A program made the translations under genes and the position numbers. A DNA stretch of 64,000 bases from Nitzschia sp. pyKryTriq1. Taxonomy: Eukaryota > Bacillariophyta > Bacillariophyceae > Bacillariales > Bacillariaceae. Below the pieces are notes generated by a model, which saw only the letters and a program-made list of their open reading frames with translations, ran no database searches and had not been told where the DNA came from. The stretch covers positions 992,001 through 1,056,000 of the forward strand of contig OY101128.1 in the NCBI GenBank assembly GCA_956465555.1. The letters are read 5' to 3'. Below are positions 50,637 to 62,215 of this stretch, in pieces (the first letter of the stretch is position 1; the number at the start of each line of letters is the position of its first letter).

Positions 50637-52728
50637 GGTTGGCTGGTTTTTTATTACAAGTAGCGCTGGCCTGCTGCTGACTGACTGACTGACTGGTGAA
50701 AGCAACACTGAAACAGAATTTGAAACAAGTCGACGACTCGAGGGATTTCTGGCGGCGGCACCGATCTGTGAATTCCCGTCTTCTTCTTTTGTGAATTCTT
50801 CTTTCAAAATAGATTGCTTCTCGAATGAATGAATCAAGAATTAATCAATCAATCAATGAATCAATCAGCAATCGATGGTTATTACTACTACTCAATGATG
50901 GCTGCGTGCAATTCCTCGTATCAAGAAGAGAGCAGCAAGAACACCACGACTGCCGTACCACGAGTTGAGGAGGAGTCAGTCGTCAAGCAAAGGAAAAGCT
51001 CTTCCTACAACTTCTAAAAGTACCAACGGCATCACCCCGCCCCCCACACGCACACGCGGCGGAGAGATCGAAGCAACAGAAGGAAAAAGTTACATACGAA
51101 TACATACATCATCACGCGATACGCGATGCGAGATGTCGAGAGTTGAGCGAGAAAACGAGAGCAGGGAGGGCGACCACCAAGTCTAAGTGCGTGCGTAAGA
51201 GAAAGAAAAAGGAATAAGATAGGGCAAGGCGCGCACGCGCAATCTTCGCGGGAAGATACTCATAGTACATTATGTACATACGTATACATAGCGTACCTGC
51301 AAAGATAATAACATACATACATTCATGACGTCTATCTGATGACGTCATTTCCCCCAATCGCGCCTAGCCTCGCGCCTCGCTCGCGTGCAACGACTCGTAG
51401 ATACGGGATTCAATTCGTGATTTAAAGTAGATGAAATTAAAAGAAGTGAGACTATTTTTCTGGGGTGTTTTGAGAGATGAATCTTTTGTAATCGTGAAGT
51501 AGTCGTTGGTGATGGCGATCTTGGATGTCTTGTGAAGTTTGTGAAGTAAGGATCGCCTCCAGATGAAATGCATTAGTCATTGACGGCGGTGTCACGACTA
51601 GTGGGAACGCAATGACGTCACGCAGTGTCAGTATGACGTCGAGGGAGGGACGGACAGACCGATGACGTCGACAGGACACTGCACGCCCTTCGTCCCGGAC
51701 CCGCCATCATTTGCACGAGCGGTACTCGACTTCTGATGCCTTAAGTAAGTGGCATAGGCTTAATGCTCCGCCAGAAGCCATTGTATTAAATAATTTCGAA
51801 AATCAAAGGACATATAATATATTTCAATTTTCGCTTTTGACATAGACAGTACACTACGTACTAGCAACCGTACTTTAACTGTATTGAAAATCCAAATCAA
51901 TGAACTTCAAGAAGTTGTGCACACGAGTGGACAATTATTATTTCATTTTTGGAACTTTGCGTGTATCGCCCTAAGTTGAAGTTGTATGGCCCTACATTGA
52001 AGTTCGTGTTAGCGAAAGAGCGAAAACAAGCAAGAAGAACGAAGAAGAGCGAAACACCAACTCCGAGAGGCAGGGTGGAAATTCCTCAACGACGACGATT
52101 GACTCCGTCCTCTACGGGGTGGGGTACCAGGTACCAGGTACAGACCGCCGTGCGTGCGTGGGTGCGCTTTCACATGCATTGAGCAAAAAATACCGGTTCG
52201 TACAGTAGATAGAGAAAACAAAAGGCAACAACACAGTAAGTGCGTTGGGCCGAGAAGGCGACAGTACCAGGTACAGTACTAAAACTGTACAAATAATAGT
52301 GCGTACGGTACGAGTACAGTACAGTAGCCGCACTGACTGGTGCAAGCATCCCAACCATCACTTACTGCATTATTAGTCTATTATTTGAGAGTGTTTATCC
52401 AAGAACCCTCTCCTCCATCCAGCCCCTACCGTACCAGTACCGACCTCCCCCGTTCCCTCTTCTATCCATTGACCTGCATTAGAAGGGCTCGATCTGATTG
52501 TTCTGTTGACCATCATTCATACAGTACGTAGTCTACTACCGTAGTTGGCGTGGTAGAAAGTTGGACGGAACGCACGGTAATAATAATTGTTTTCATCCGC
52601 AGTCGAGCGAGGAGGGGTCATTCGTTGTTGTTTCATTCCAACGACCGACGCATACTATCATCATCATCAGCAGCAGCAGCAGCAGCAACAGCAACAGCAT
52701 CAGCAGCAACAACAGCAACAACGGCATC
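50637..52728. other. Intergenic, divergent promoter region
   Basis: About 2.1 kb without a supported gene, between PPR (minus) and HPt (plus). Contains a CRE cluster (listed separately), GTAC-rich DNA at 52120-52330 (stacked ACCAGGTACC pieces), and a CAGCAACAG run just ahead of the HPt start. Short ORFs overlap the repeats. Confidence 0.5.
51326..51669. promoter_or_regulatory. Cluster of five TGACGTC (CRE/bZIP-type) sites
   Basis: TGACGTC at 51326-51332, 51340-51347 (full palindrome TGACGTCA), 51613-51620 (full palindrome), 51634-51640 and 51663-51669. This is far above chance in 344 bp. In Phaeodactylum, TGACGT elements in the PtCA1 promoter mediate cAMP/CO2 responses through bZIP factors; that is known for that gene and is an analogy here. 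It could regulate the HPt gene, the PPR gene or both. Confidence 0.6.
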
Positions 52729-53306
52729 ATGTCAGACGTTGCATCAGACGTTATTGATTGGGATGAGGCCATGCAGCAATGTGGGGACGATGAGGAATTC
52801 CTAAGAGAGTTACTGGACGATTTACGATCAGAGACGGATACTCAAATGTCGAAAATTCAGGAAACCATACGGGTACGTACCGGAACAGGACCACTAGTAC
52901 AGGACCAGGAGTACATGTCTTCCGAGTGCTTCTCTTCGCTGGATCGTCAGGGAAGCTTCTATTTGCTTGCTGTATGGCTTTGCTCTGCTCTCACTCGCTC
53001 ACTCACTCATTCACCACCCGATCCACTTCTTTGTTGTTGTTGTTGTTGTTGTTTTAGAATCCGGTGGACTCCCCGTTTGTACAAATCATGCGGGCTTCCC
53101 ATGTGATCAAAGGGGCGGCGTCCAATTTGATGTGTGCGCAACTCCGGAAATGCGCCATGCAACTGGAAACCGCTGCGTCCTCCGCCGCCGGCGATGCATC
53201 GGGTGACAGCAATCCCGAAGTATTAAAGGAGGTTCAAGAAAAGTATGAAGAGCTGAAAGTGGCCGTCAAAAGTTACCACGAATACCTGGAATCAGTAGGC
53301 ATCTAA
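52729..53306 (+). CDS. Histidine-containing phosphotransfer (HPt) protein
   Basis: Two exons, 52729-52872 and 53058-53306 (donor GTACGT, acceptor TTTTAG, phase 0), 130 aa, the usual size for a single-domain HPt. The domain spans nearly the whole protein. The phosphoaccepting histidine is in the ASHVIKGAASNL motif (H63), which matches the HPt consensus H-x-x-K-G-x-S/A. The following helices (CAQLRKCAMQLE, EKYEELKVAVKSY) complete the four-helix bundle. It passes phosphate from a hybrid histidine kinase to a response regulator; partners are not in the window. The ATG follows a CAACAGCAACAACGGCATC leader. Start is chosen by family length, as the upstream in-frame extension is a simple repeat without ATG. 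Confidence 0.92.
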
Positions 53307-54523
53307 AACTACTCACAGTAGGAGAGAGAAAAAGCAAACAGCAAAGCAGTGTTGGTGGATTATTATTGTTGTTTTGGGATGGTGATTGGCGGCTTTTGGA
53401 TGGTTGAGAATATAGAAGAAGAGTTGCTACTGTACGGTATATTGTTGGAAGAATGATTCGGTAGTATGATCATCATTATTATTATCATCATCATCAATCG
53501 TCGTTGGGTGGTGTGTGCTTTCCTTGTTTATGATTATTTCTTAAAAATTCGGCTAGAGAAAGAACGCATCTCATCGAAAACAACACTCTTTGGTGAATTG
53601 GATTGAATTGAATTGTTGTTGTTGTTGCTGTTGTACTAGTACTACTAGCTAGTAGCGTTCTCAACAATGAGTCCAGCTCTTTCGTTTTCGTTGTTGTTTT
53701 CGGTACGGTACATACCTAGTAGACTCGCATATGTCTTCTTCAATTGCTTGCTGGGACAGTACTGTAGGGTCTTGTTTGTTTGTTTGTTTCTTCGAACACT
53801 TACTACTATTTATGGGCGGATAGAGAATGGAGATGTACGCAGTACTGCACGGGCTCCTGCCTTTTTGTTGCATTTGGACCGTACGTGTAGTGGACGGCGC
53901 ATCTCCTGGCTCTATATTACTGTACCGGTAGACCTGGAATCATCATTGTTTTGTTGGGGGGACGACGACTTGGGACGACGACGAACAAAACATTGTTGTT
54001 GTTGTTGTTGTAGTTGTTGTCACCCGCTCCCTATTTTGCAGTACTACTAGTAGCTAGTAGTACTGTCTAAAAAATTGTCGAGGATTGCTAGTGCTAATAG
54101 TAGTAAAGGCTGCTGCAGTAGCTACTACTTGGTATATGGGGGTGAATACGTTGTCGGGATGGTAGATTTCGCCTCGTCGGTCACTGTACTATAGTCTTTC
54201 CCTTGCATTCGTACTGTACCTACCGGTAGGAGCTACCGGTAGTATAGTAGCTTGAATTTCCGTACAGGTACTCCACCCCGCTGAAAACAAACTGACTACG
54301 GGTATTATCTCCTCACTCCTGCTACTACGAGTCACTTTTTGATTACTATTACGCGGCGTTGGTGCTGGTCCCTACGAGTACAGCAAACTCCATGATCTTT
54401 TCGTGTAATAGTACCTGCTCTATTATTCACAAGCAGCCGGCCGCAGCAGCAGCAGCAGCAGCTGACCTACTTACCTATTACTTCCTTCCTTACTTACTTT
54501 TTTCTTTCTCAATTATTGTTTTT
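53307..54523. other. Intergenic region
   Basis: About 1.2 kb without a supported gene, between convergent HPt and CBS genes. GTT repeats at 53615-53631 and 53990-54017, and TACTAGTAGCTAGTAGTA near 54043-54060. A C-rich hydrophobic ORF at 53667 is not called. Confidence 0.4.
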
Positions 54524-55941
54524 TTAATAGTCGTTCATGAAATAGGCCACCAAATCCTTGGCAGATACTACACCGACCAATCCTTCTCCCGTTTCGGCAT
54601 CGACCACAAAGAGCCGATTAAATCTCAGCTGCGCAAAGTATTCAAAAATGGATTGCAACGTATGAGTCGTACTGCAGGTGTGCATGGCATCCGGAGTGGT
54701 GACATCGGTCCGTTGTTGCTCCAAGACCTCGGCCAGGGTCAAATCCAAATTCGCCACGGCATCTTCGGCATCCGTGGCCTTGGTCAAAAAGGTAATATCA
54801 CTCCGACTATATACCCCCACCAGTTTTCGGGACGTCGTACTCTCCACGACTGGGAGTGCCCCTAATTGGTGCTGGTGCATCAATTCCAAGGCTTGGGCCA
54901 AGGTTTGTTGGGGTGTGACAGTGACCAAGCGATCATGGTAGGTTCCAATTTTGAGATCATAAATGGAGTCATCAAAGAGACGTCGTTGTTCTCTGAAATG
55001 AGTGACCAAATGTTCCAGAATATTGGTATAGGTAATACAGCCCAAGACGCGCATATCTTCGGGAAAGACAATGGGCAAAAAGTCTCCATGACTCGTCGCA
55101 CCAGTACTAAGATTGTCGCCACCATTATCGCCCGCCAGCAAGAGTTGGCAAGCCTGTTTGAGTGTCGTAGAAGAATCGGCACAGCCAAAGCCTAGTTTAA
55201 TCCCCACGGCATGTTTCAAAGTTGGATCATGAAACATTTCCGCAATGGATCTTGTGGCCAGTGAGGACACGTTGGAGTTGGTGGCACGGTAGTGTCTTAG
55301 AATATCAATGAAATCCGTGACTTTGAGGAGTCCAACGAACTGGCAAATAGAAGGATCCCATAACGGCGCGGCTTGCATATCTAGAACAACAACAACATAA
55401 ATATACATAGAGAGAGGAAGTGTCCAGAAAGCAAGGAATGAAGGAATGAAGGAGGGAAGTGGGCGGTGAGAAATCGAAGAGAAGAGAACAAAACAAAACA
55501 GAACAAAACACGTGGGCTTGAAGATCATAGGACGAGGAGCGTTGGATCCAGTACAGAACAGTATCGGGACAAGTACAAGTACAAGTACAGTACGGAGGTT
55601 CCCGGGTTCTTCTGTAACTTCTCGAGACTTTTCTACGGTACCAGTACTGAGTACGGAGAAATATCCGCCCGTGTGTTTGTTTGTACCGGTACAGTATTAC
55701 TGTCTTATTACGCACCGTGCTCCACCAACGCATAAAATGCCAGCTGGATGGGAATCCTCGTATCAAAGACGACCACCTTTCCACTCGCTCTCAGGACACT
55801 GAAGCAATTGTGGGAGTCCAAAAAGGCACTGATCGCTTGGCGTCCCGCCCTTCGAACGACTTCTTGTTCGTTGACGAGACTGATCATTCCTCCCGTGGGA
55901 AGATTGTCTGCGCCTAGGCTGTGATGTTGTTGGACGTCCAT
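54524..55941 (-). CDS. CBS-domain protein, AMPK gamma/SNF4-like
   Basis: Two exons, 55941-55716 and 55380-54524 (donor GTGCGT, acceptor CTAG, phase 1; the 335-bp intron is GTAC-rich), 360 aa. Four CBS repeats in the layout of AMPK gamma. Signature segments: FLDSHNCFSVL, FDTRIPIQLAFYALVEHG then MQAAPLWDPSICQFVGLLKVTDFIDILRHY, LPIVFPEDMRVLGCITYTNILEHLV, LGALPVVESTTSRKLVGVYSRSDITFL and LRFNRLFVVDAETGEGLVGVVSAKDL. In SNF1/AMPK these sense AMP, ADP and ATP and regulate the kinase. The LPV-K-AFFALV region is clearly related to gamma subunits. The start MDVQQHHSLG is chosen because further N-terminal sequence is A/T-rich. Confidence 0.9.
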
Positions 55942-56788
55942 GATCTGAATGAATGGATGAATGTATCTATGTTTGGATATAATGTGCTGGATATGCTGCT
56001 GGATAGAGATGATAGAGATTGCAACCCATGAAAATAAAACAAACTGATGTAGCATGTACTGTAGCCGCGGTGACACCCACTACAGAGACGATGATGTGCG
56101 GGGCCGGCGGCCGGCGCGGCGGCGGACATTTTCAACTCTTCTCGCTCTTGCGCGTTCGATGTCTCGCGCAAGAAAATACCGATATCCTCGTCTCCCTGCG
56201 TCTCGCTCGCCTCTCGCTCGCGACTTATTCGTGACTTAAATTATGTCGACCTACTCGAGTCTTTTTTCATCCACGCATCACGCCGCATGCGCACGCGATG
56301 CGAACGGACGAAGAAGAAGAGCTACTGTAGCTTCAACACCACGCTCATAACCCAATCAGGAATAGAACGTGCGGCGGTGGGCCTGCTGCCACCCAAAGCA
56401 AAACAACACGACGAAACGGCTACCGTCTGCTAAAAGACACGCTTCTCACGTGTATGTGTCGAAAATTCTTCATCTTACGAGATGGCGGCGAAATGGACTA
56501 AAATCAGAAACCACCCCCAACATACCGGTACAGTACATACAAGCTCGCAAAAGCAAAGACGAGACCAGTTGACAACCAAAAAGCGTGTACACGAGTGCCG
56601 AAATTGGACCCTTGCAATAGGTTATTTGTTACGACAACAAAATCCACTCCAACCACAGCGACGGCACAAGCAAGAAGACCCTCCGGCTACGAAGTCCAAG
56701 TCCAAGTCAAATTACCAAGTACCAAGTACAGCACCACCCAAATATTCTAGCAGCCAAAGCAAGCTTGCAAGCAACACGATAAGTCAAG
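55942..56788. other. Intergenic, divergent promoter region
   Basis: About 850 bp; no gene supported. A GC-rich GCCGGCGGCCGGCGCGGCGGCGG stretch lies near 56103-56125 and TCTCGCTCGCCTCTCGCTCGCGAC near 56200-56224. The 5' UTR of eRF1 ends in GATAAGTCAAG before its ATG. Confidence 0.4.
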
Positions 56789-58174
56789 ATGGGCCAGCAA
56801 CAAACAGATGAAGAGCTCGACAAGCAGATCGAGATGTTCAAGGTGAAAAAACTCATCAAGAACCTCGAAGCCGCCCGCGGAAACGGAACGTCCATGATCT
56901 CCCTGATCATCCCCCCGGGAGATCAAATCAGCCGGGTCAACAAAATGCTGAGTGACGAGTACGGCACGGCCTCCAACATCAAGTCGCGAGTCAACCGACT
57001 GTCCGTCTTGAGTGCCATCACATCCACCCAGCAACGCCTCAAACTCTACAACAAGTGCCCGCCCAACGGTCTCGTCATTTACTGCGGAACCGTCATCACC
57101 GAAGACGGAAAGGAGCGCAAGGTCAATATTGACTTTGAACCTTTCAAGCCCATCAATACTTCCCTCTACTTGTGCGACAACAAGTTCCACACGGAGGACT
57201 TGAATGAGCTGCTGATGGACGACGAGTCGTTTGGCTTTATCGTCATGGACGGTAATGGCTGTCTCTACGGAACCGTCCAAGGTTCCAATCGGGAAGTCTT
57301 GCACAAGTTCAGCGTCGATTTGCCCAAAAAGCACGGCCGTGGTGGTCAGTCCGCCCTGCGTTTCGCTCGATTGCGTCTGGAAAAGCGACACAACTACGTC
57401 CGCAAGGTGGCGGAGATGGCCACGCAGCTCTTTGTCACGGACGGGTGTCGGCCGAACGTGCAAGGACTTGTGTTAGCGGGAAGTGCCGACTTCAAGACCG
57501 AACTCATGCGCTCGGATCTCTTTGATCCCCGACTAGCCAAGATTGTCATCAAAATGGTCGATGTGAGCTACGGAGGAGAGAATGGCTTCAATCAAGCGAT
57601 TGAACTCAGTGCGGATTCATTGGCGAATGTCAAGCTGATGAAGGAAAAGAAACTCTTGCAAAAGTACATGGATGAGATTTCCCTCGATACCGGACGGTAT
57701 TGCTTCATGGTAGAAGATACCTTGAATGCTCTGGATCTGGGAGCGGTGGAAGATTTGATCATTTGGGATAACCTTGAAACCGTACGATATGTCCTTCGAA
57801 ATGTCTCAACGGGCGAAGAACACATCAAGCACATGAATTTGGAGCAAGAAAAGGATGATAGCAACTTTCGAGACAAGGAGACACAAGTCGAGTTCGAAGT
57901 TGCTGAAAAGGAACCACTGGTCGAGTGGTTTGCCAACAACTACAAGAAGTTTGGTTGCAATTTGGAATTCGTTACGGATCGATCATCGGAAGGTACTCAA
58001 TTCGTCAAGGGATTTGGTGGTATTGGTGGTATTTTGCGTTGGAAGGTGGACTTTAACGAAATGAAGCACTACGAAAACGCTGCTGCCTTGGACAAGCAGG
58101 CCGAGGAAGGTGACGACGATGACGATGACGATGAATCGGAGTATGGATTCGACGACGGTGATTACGGATTCTAA
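56789..58174 (+). CDS. ETF1: Eukaryotic peptide chain release factor 1 (eRF1)
   Basis: Recognises all three stop codons in the ribosomal A site and triggers release of the polypeptide. Single-exon 461 aa, close to the usual 435-440 with an acidic C-terminal extension. The N-domain stop-decoding motifs are canonical: TASNIKS (residues 60-66) and YLCDNKF (127-133, YxCxxxF). The GGQ catalytic motif is at residues 185-187 ([11 protein letters not shown]). C-domain residues bind eRF3. The standard NIKS and YxCxxxF motifs are the ones seen in organisms with the standard code, so reassignment of UAA here is unlikely. The gene itself ends in TAA. The sequence is very conserved. Confidence 0.98.
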   Translation: MGQQQTDEELDKQIEMFKVKKLIKNLEAARGNGTSMISLIIPPGDQISRVNKMLSDEYGTASNIKSRVNRLSVLSAITSTQQRLKLYNKCPPNGLVIYCGTVITEDGKERKVNIDFEPFKPINTSLYLCDNKFHTEDLNELLMDDESFGFIVMDGNGCLYGTVQGSNREVLHKFSVDLPKKHGRGGQSALRFARLRLEKRHNYVRKVAEMATQLFVTDGCRPNVQGLVLAGSADFKTELMRSDLFDPRLAKIVIKMVDVSYGGENGFNQAIELSADSLANVKLMKEKKLLQKYMDEISLDTGRYCFMVEDTLNALDLGAVEDLIIWDNLETVRYVLRNVSTGEEHIKHMNLEQEKDDSNFRDKETQVEFEVAEKEPLVEWFANNYKKFGCNLEFVTDRSSEGTQFVKGFGGIGGILRWKVDFNEMKHYENAAALDKQAEEGDDDDDDDESEYGFDDGDYGF

Positions 58175-58674
58175 AAAAAGAAGAAACAAGTCAATCAATC
58201 AGGCAGGCAGGCAGTTAGAGTTAGTTATAGTACGAGTATTATTATTTCTCATTCTTCGTCTTCAAGATCGAAATAATGTTATTCTCACATTCGCAGCATG
58301 TGGTTTGGGTTTTGTGGTCGCCCATGCATGGACCGATCTCAAATTGCATCATGATGTAATTATATGTGATGAAATCATGCCAAGTCTCTCTTTTGTAGCC
58401 TTTTTTCTCATCGCATTGAGGCTGCTTGTTCATGCCAATTGAAGGCATGATGCACTTCTCGCTGCACGGCGTGTATAAATCTAGCGCCTTCTTAAAAATC
58501 ATTCTAAAGAGAGAGAGAGAGAGAGAGAGAGTGCTGGTGTGCGGTACGCACAGCACTCCTCCTACTACCCGTACTCGACTACGAAGCGGCATCAGAGATA
58601 CCTCGTCAACATCACTACAGTAGCGGTCTAATAAAATGAGCAAGTGTGCTTGTTGGTACACTGAGAATTATTGT
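58175..58674. other. Intergenic, convergent 3' region with (GA)n
   Basis: Mostly AT-rich with a (GA)12 run at 58508-58531. No gene seen. Confidence 0.4.
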
Positions 58675-60135
58675 TTAGTATCCAGCTGCAGGATCGACTG
58701 GATTGAGTAACTCCATGCCATGCAGATACCTCGGTAGGTTTTCCTGAACGAAGAACTCGGTTGATTCTTTCATCTATTACAAAAGTACATACGAATATGT
58801 AGAGAAGGGAGCCAGGCAAAGACAGACAGACAGACAGTCAGGGCATGCCGATTATTTCATTGCACGATGGTCAGGTACCAGAATAGGAATCAGAATCATC
58901 ATCGAACAAAAATTTGAGCATCAGATATCACAAAAATTACTTACAAAGGTCTCCGTCATATCCATATTATGAGGACTCAATAGCACATTTTCCAGCTTCC
59001 ACAAAGGACTGTCTTTTGGCAATGGTTCAATGGTCGTCACATCGAGCCCTGCTCCTTTCAGCCGACCATCTTGTAATGCATCGATGAGTGCCTCTTCGTC
59101 CACAATGGGTCCCCGTCCAACATTGATAAAGACTGCACCACCACCCTTTTTCACATTATCGAATTGCTCCTTCCCAATCATTTTTTCAGTTTCAGGCGTC
59201 AATGGCGCCGCACACAAAATGTAGTCCGACATGGAAAAGAGCTTATTGATGGACTCATTGCCATAGTAGACGGCATCCACAATGGGATCATCAGGCTGTG
59301 CTTTGTGAGGATTCCGTCGGAGCGCTATAATTTTCATTCCATACGCCTTGGCCAATTTCGCCGCCGCCCGACCAATATCACCGTATCCTACCACTCCCAG
59401 AGTAGCACCTCTCAATTCCAAAATGGGATATTGCTGCCAATTCGCCGCTTGTTTCTGCTTCAAAAGACGCGGCAAGTCCTTGGCAAAGTAACTACACGCC
59501 ATCATGGTATATTCGGCCAAGGTGGAACTGAAACAGCCCTTGGCATTCGTCACTTGGATTTTGCCAGACTGGGAAAATTCCGTGAGGGTCTTGGAGGTGC
59601 AAAAGTCAATGCCGGCCGACCGAGTATGCACCCATCGAATCGAGGGAAAGGTCTTCAAAAGATCCGCCAGTGGTTCTCGTGCCTTGGGGTGACTCACAAA
59701 CAGAACATTGGGTTCGGCCGCTTTGAGCATTTCAACGTCAAATTGTTCGAGGGTGGTGCCAATGGCCAACAGCTCGGCTCCTTCCGGTAATTTCCCCTTG
59801 TGCAACGGTACATTGTTGGGATCGTCGGGGTCCGCCAAGGATAAAATCCGGGCGGGTTGCGTGAATTTGCCCGAAAAGTCAGACGGTTTGAAATCCTCAC
59901 GGTTCCAATAGCTAGTGGACGCCATGGTTCGACTTGAAGTGAGACGACTGCGGGAGGATCGCTCTCGGAGCAGGAATGCACTGTACCTGTACGAGTGTGA
60001 GTACGTGGAAAATGATCGAGAAAGAGTAGTTGGATTCTTACTAAAGGCGGAGGTGGCGGTGGCGGTGGCGGTGGCGGTGGCGGTGGCGGTAGCTGTAATC
60101 CAGGTCAGCGACACGATTTCTTTCTTCAAGAGCAT
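58675..60135 (-). CDS. D-2-hydroxyacid dehydrogenase, organelle-targeted
   Basis: Two exons, 60135-58945 and 58773-58675 (donor GTAAGT, acceptor ATAG, phase 0), 429 aa. Residues about 1-70 are a presequence with a (AT) run encoded by a GCCACC repeat and TSAFSKNP, which resembles an ASAF plastid motif; the signal core is weak, so plastid or mitochondrial entry remains open. Met71 (MASTSYWN) could start a cytosolic form. The body has GVVGYGDIGRAAAKLAKAYG (Rossmann GxGxxG), VFINVGRGPIVDEEALIDAL (catalytic Arg) and LSPHNMDMTETF (catalytic His). The short second exon adds FFVQENLPRYLHGMELLNPV, the conserved C-terminus. Acts on 2-hydroxyacids with NAD(P)H; substrate not determined. Confidence 0.9.
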
Positions 60136-60665
60136 GGGGAATGATAGGTCTCAGGCGGTGCTACACAGATTTATACGAGAACGACATCACTCTTGATGTG
60201 TCATTTTCTCTTCACCACAACATGATGTAAATAATCATCATCACGTCCCTCATCGCACCCGCATAGCAGAAGCGAAAACTCGGGGGGACGAGGAGCGATC
60301 TTTTTTCTTGCGATCTCGCTCGTCGCGATCGCATCGCATCGAGAACAAAACTGATGACGTCACCCTCTTTCAAAATCTCTCTCATCTCCGGACACAATAT
60401 GTTCGCTGTCGTTCGTTTGAATTCTTCATCCGTCCGACTGGACCAAGACGGGACTGGCCTTTTCGATTTTGTTCTTTTGGAGTGGATCGAAAAAAGCACA
60501 TCATACGGTACTCCCTCCAACAAAAAATAACGCACGTACGAAAAAGCTCCCGACGACCGTCGTCACTTCTTTCCATAAAACAGTCAAAGTGAACTATCGA
60601 AAGCAAACAGCCAACCACATCACCCAACACCATCTGCTCAACGAGAAAACAGACAATCTACTTTG
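60136..60665. other. Intergenic, divergent promoter region
   Basis: About 530 bp; no gene seen. A TGACGTCA site lies near 60353-60360. The pirin gene starts at 60666. Confidence 0.4.
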
Positions 60666-61766
60666 ATGCAAATAGCTAAAATGACAAGAGCCATTGGAAG
60701 TGCCCTCCTCAGCGCCAAGCCCTTGCCAACCGCAGGGCCTTATCCTACTGGGGACCCCTACTTGTTTTGCGTCTATCACAAGGACGAGTACCCCCAAGGC
60801 AATGGAAAAATGGAAGCCCCGCACCGTGGGAACGGTAGTGACTTTAATCCCAATGTGCCGTATCGCATGTACCACGGTAACAAGATCCCTGGCTTCCCCC
60901 AGCATCCTCACCGTGGCTTTGAAACCATCACGGCGACCATCGAAGGAATCATCGACCACGCCGATAGTGCCGGCAATGGAGGTCGCTACGGACAAGGCGA
61001 CTTGCAATGGATGACTGCCGGTCAAGGAATTGTCCATTCGGAAATGTTTCCGCTCATCAAGACGGATGATTTGAATCCTACGCGCTTTTTCCAGATTTGG
61101 CTCAATCTGCCGGCCCGCTCCAAAATGGTCCCACCCAGTTTTGCCATGTTTTGGGATGCCGATGTCCCAAAGTGGAAATCCAAAGACGGACTCACGAGAG
61201 CCACTATCTGGGTCGGTAATAATTATTTAGGCGTGGAAAAGAATAATGCTCCGCCTCCCGACTCATGGGCGGGTGACGCATCCAACGATGTGGCACTGAT
61301 CCATTTGACCCTCCAACCAGGAGCCAAATTCACCTTGCCCAAGGCCAATGAATCCACTGTCAATCGCTCCTTATTTTACATTGAAGGTCCCTCTGGTATG
61401 ATGGTGGTTGACGGAAAAACCATTCCATCGAAACAATCTTTGATCCTGGATCCCACCGAAGATGTCGTGTTGGAATTGCCGGAGGATGCCACGGAAGCGG
61501 GAGAATTTTTGTGGATGCAAGGCAAGCCAATTGAAGAACCCGTCGCCCAATACGGTCCCTTTGTAATGAATACGCAACAAGAAATCCGTCAAGCCTTTTC
61601 GGATTATCAAGAAACCCAATTTGGAACCTGGCCCTGGCCTCGGGAAGATATGGTATTTCCGGCCGATAAGGGGCGATTTGCCTTGACGGGAGGAGTGGAA
61701 TCCTACCCACCAGCATCATCATCATCACCGGATTCAGGAGAATGTGATGCCGAAAAGTCCTCGTAA
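60666..61766 (+). CDS. Pirin family protein (bicupin)
   Basis: Single-exon 366-aa protein from the ATG at 60666 (MQIAKMTRAIGSA); an ATG at 60681 is an alternative, as both are near the family start. The N-terminal cupin has the pirin metal ligands: QHPHRGFET (His80, His82), HADSAGNGG, and GQGIVHSEM (His124, Glu126), with DLQWMTAGQ between. The second cupin contains GEFLWMQGKPI and PFVMNTQQEI, the usual pirin C-terminal block. Bacterial and human pirins are Fe-binding proteins linked to quercetin 2,3-dioxygenase activity, redox control and transcription co-regulation. No targeting signal is evident; the C-terminus is Ser/Asp-rich. Confidence 0.95.
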   Translation: MQIAKMTRAIGSALLSAKPLPTAGPYPTGDPYLFCVYHKDEYPQGNGKMEAPHRGNGSDFNPNVPYRMYHGNKIPGFPQHPHRGFETITATIEGIIDHADSAGNGGRYGQGDLQWMTAGQGIVHSEMFPLIKTDDLNPTRFFQIWLNLPARSKMVPPSFAMFWDADVPKWKSKDGLTRATIWVGNNYLGVEKNNAPPPDSWAGDASNDVALIHLTLQPGAKFTLPKANESTVNRSLFYIEGPSGMMVVDGKTIPSKQSLILDPTEDVVLELPEDATEAGEFLWMQGKPIEEPVAQYGPFVMNTQQEIRQAFSDYQETQFGTWPWPREDMVFPADKGRFALTGGVESYPPASSSSPDSGECDAEKSS

Positions 61767-62215
61767 ATAAGTAGACTGACTATACACAACATCGAATTCA
61801 TGTAAAAAACAAGCACATATCTATAATGAAATGAAATAAAAATAATCAATTTGTAGTTGGAAATCATTGCGACGTGGTTATGTAGAGAACACGATACTGT
61901 ACCGGTGGGAGTATTCGTAGCAAGTTTTCGCGAACTCACTCCGTCGGTCTCGTGTAGTAGGACACCCCGAAGGCTATTAAGAGCAGGTAGGTGGGCGTGA
62001 ACCCAGCACCCCGGCACGATGCAAATTTTCTTTGTGGAAAAAGAATACCGGTAGTCTCGGATTGATCCGTTGCTCCCTACTGTAGCTACAGTATTGATCG
62101 ACCTCGAGAAATTTTGGGGTGTGCCCCCCCCAAAGAAAAGTTGCTTGGCACCGACCATACGAGCCATTGAAACTACGTATTATATACCGCGCCAAGGTCG
62201 ATCATCATCATGCTT
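61767..62215. other. Intergenic, convergent 3' region
   Basis: No gene supported in 450 bp. It includes CCGGTA elements near 61901 and 62047 and a run of C at 62125-62131. Confidence 0.4.

Noticed and set aside
53667-54050. Cys-rich plus-strand ORF
   Set aside because: Composed of GTT/GTTG repeat translation and no conserved pattern.
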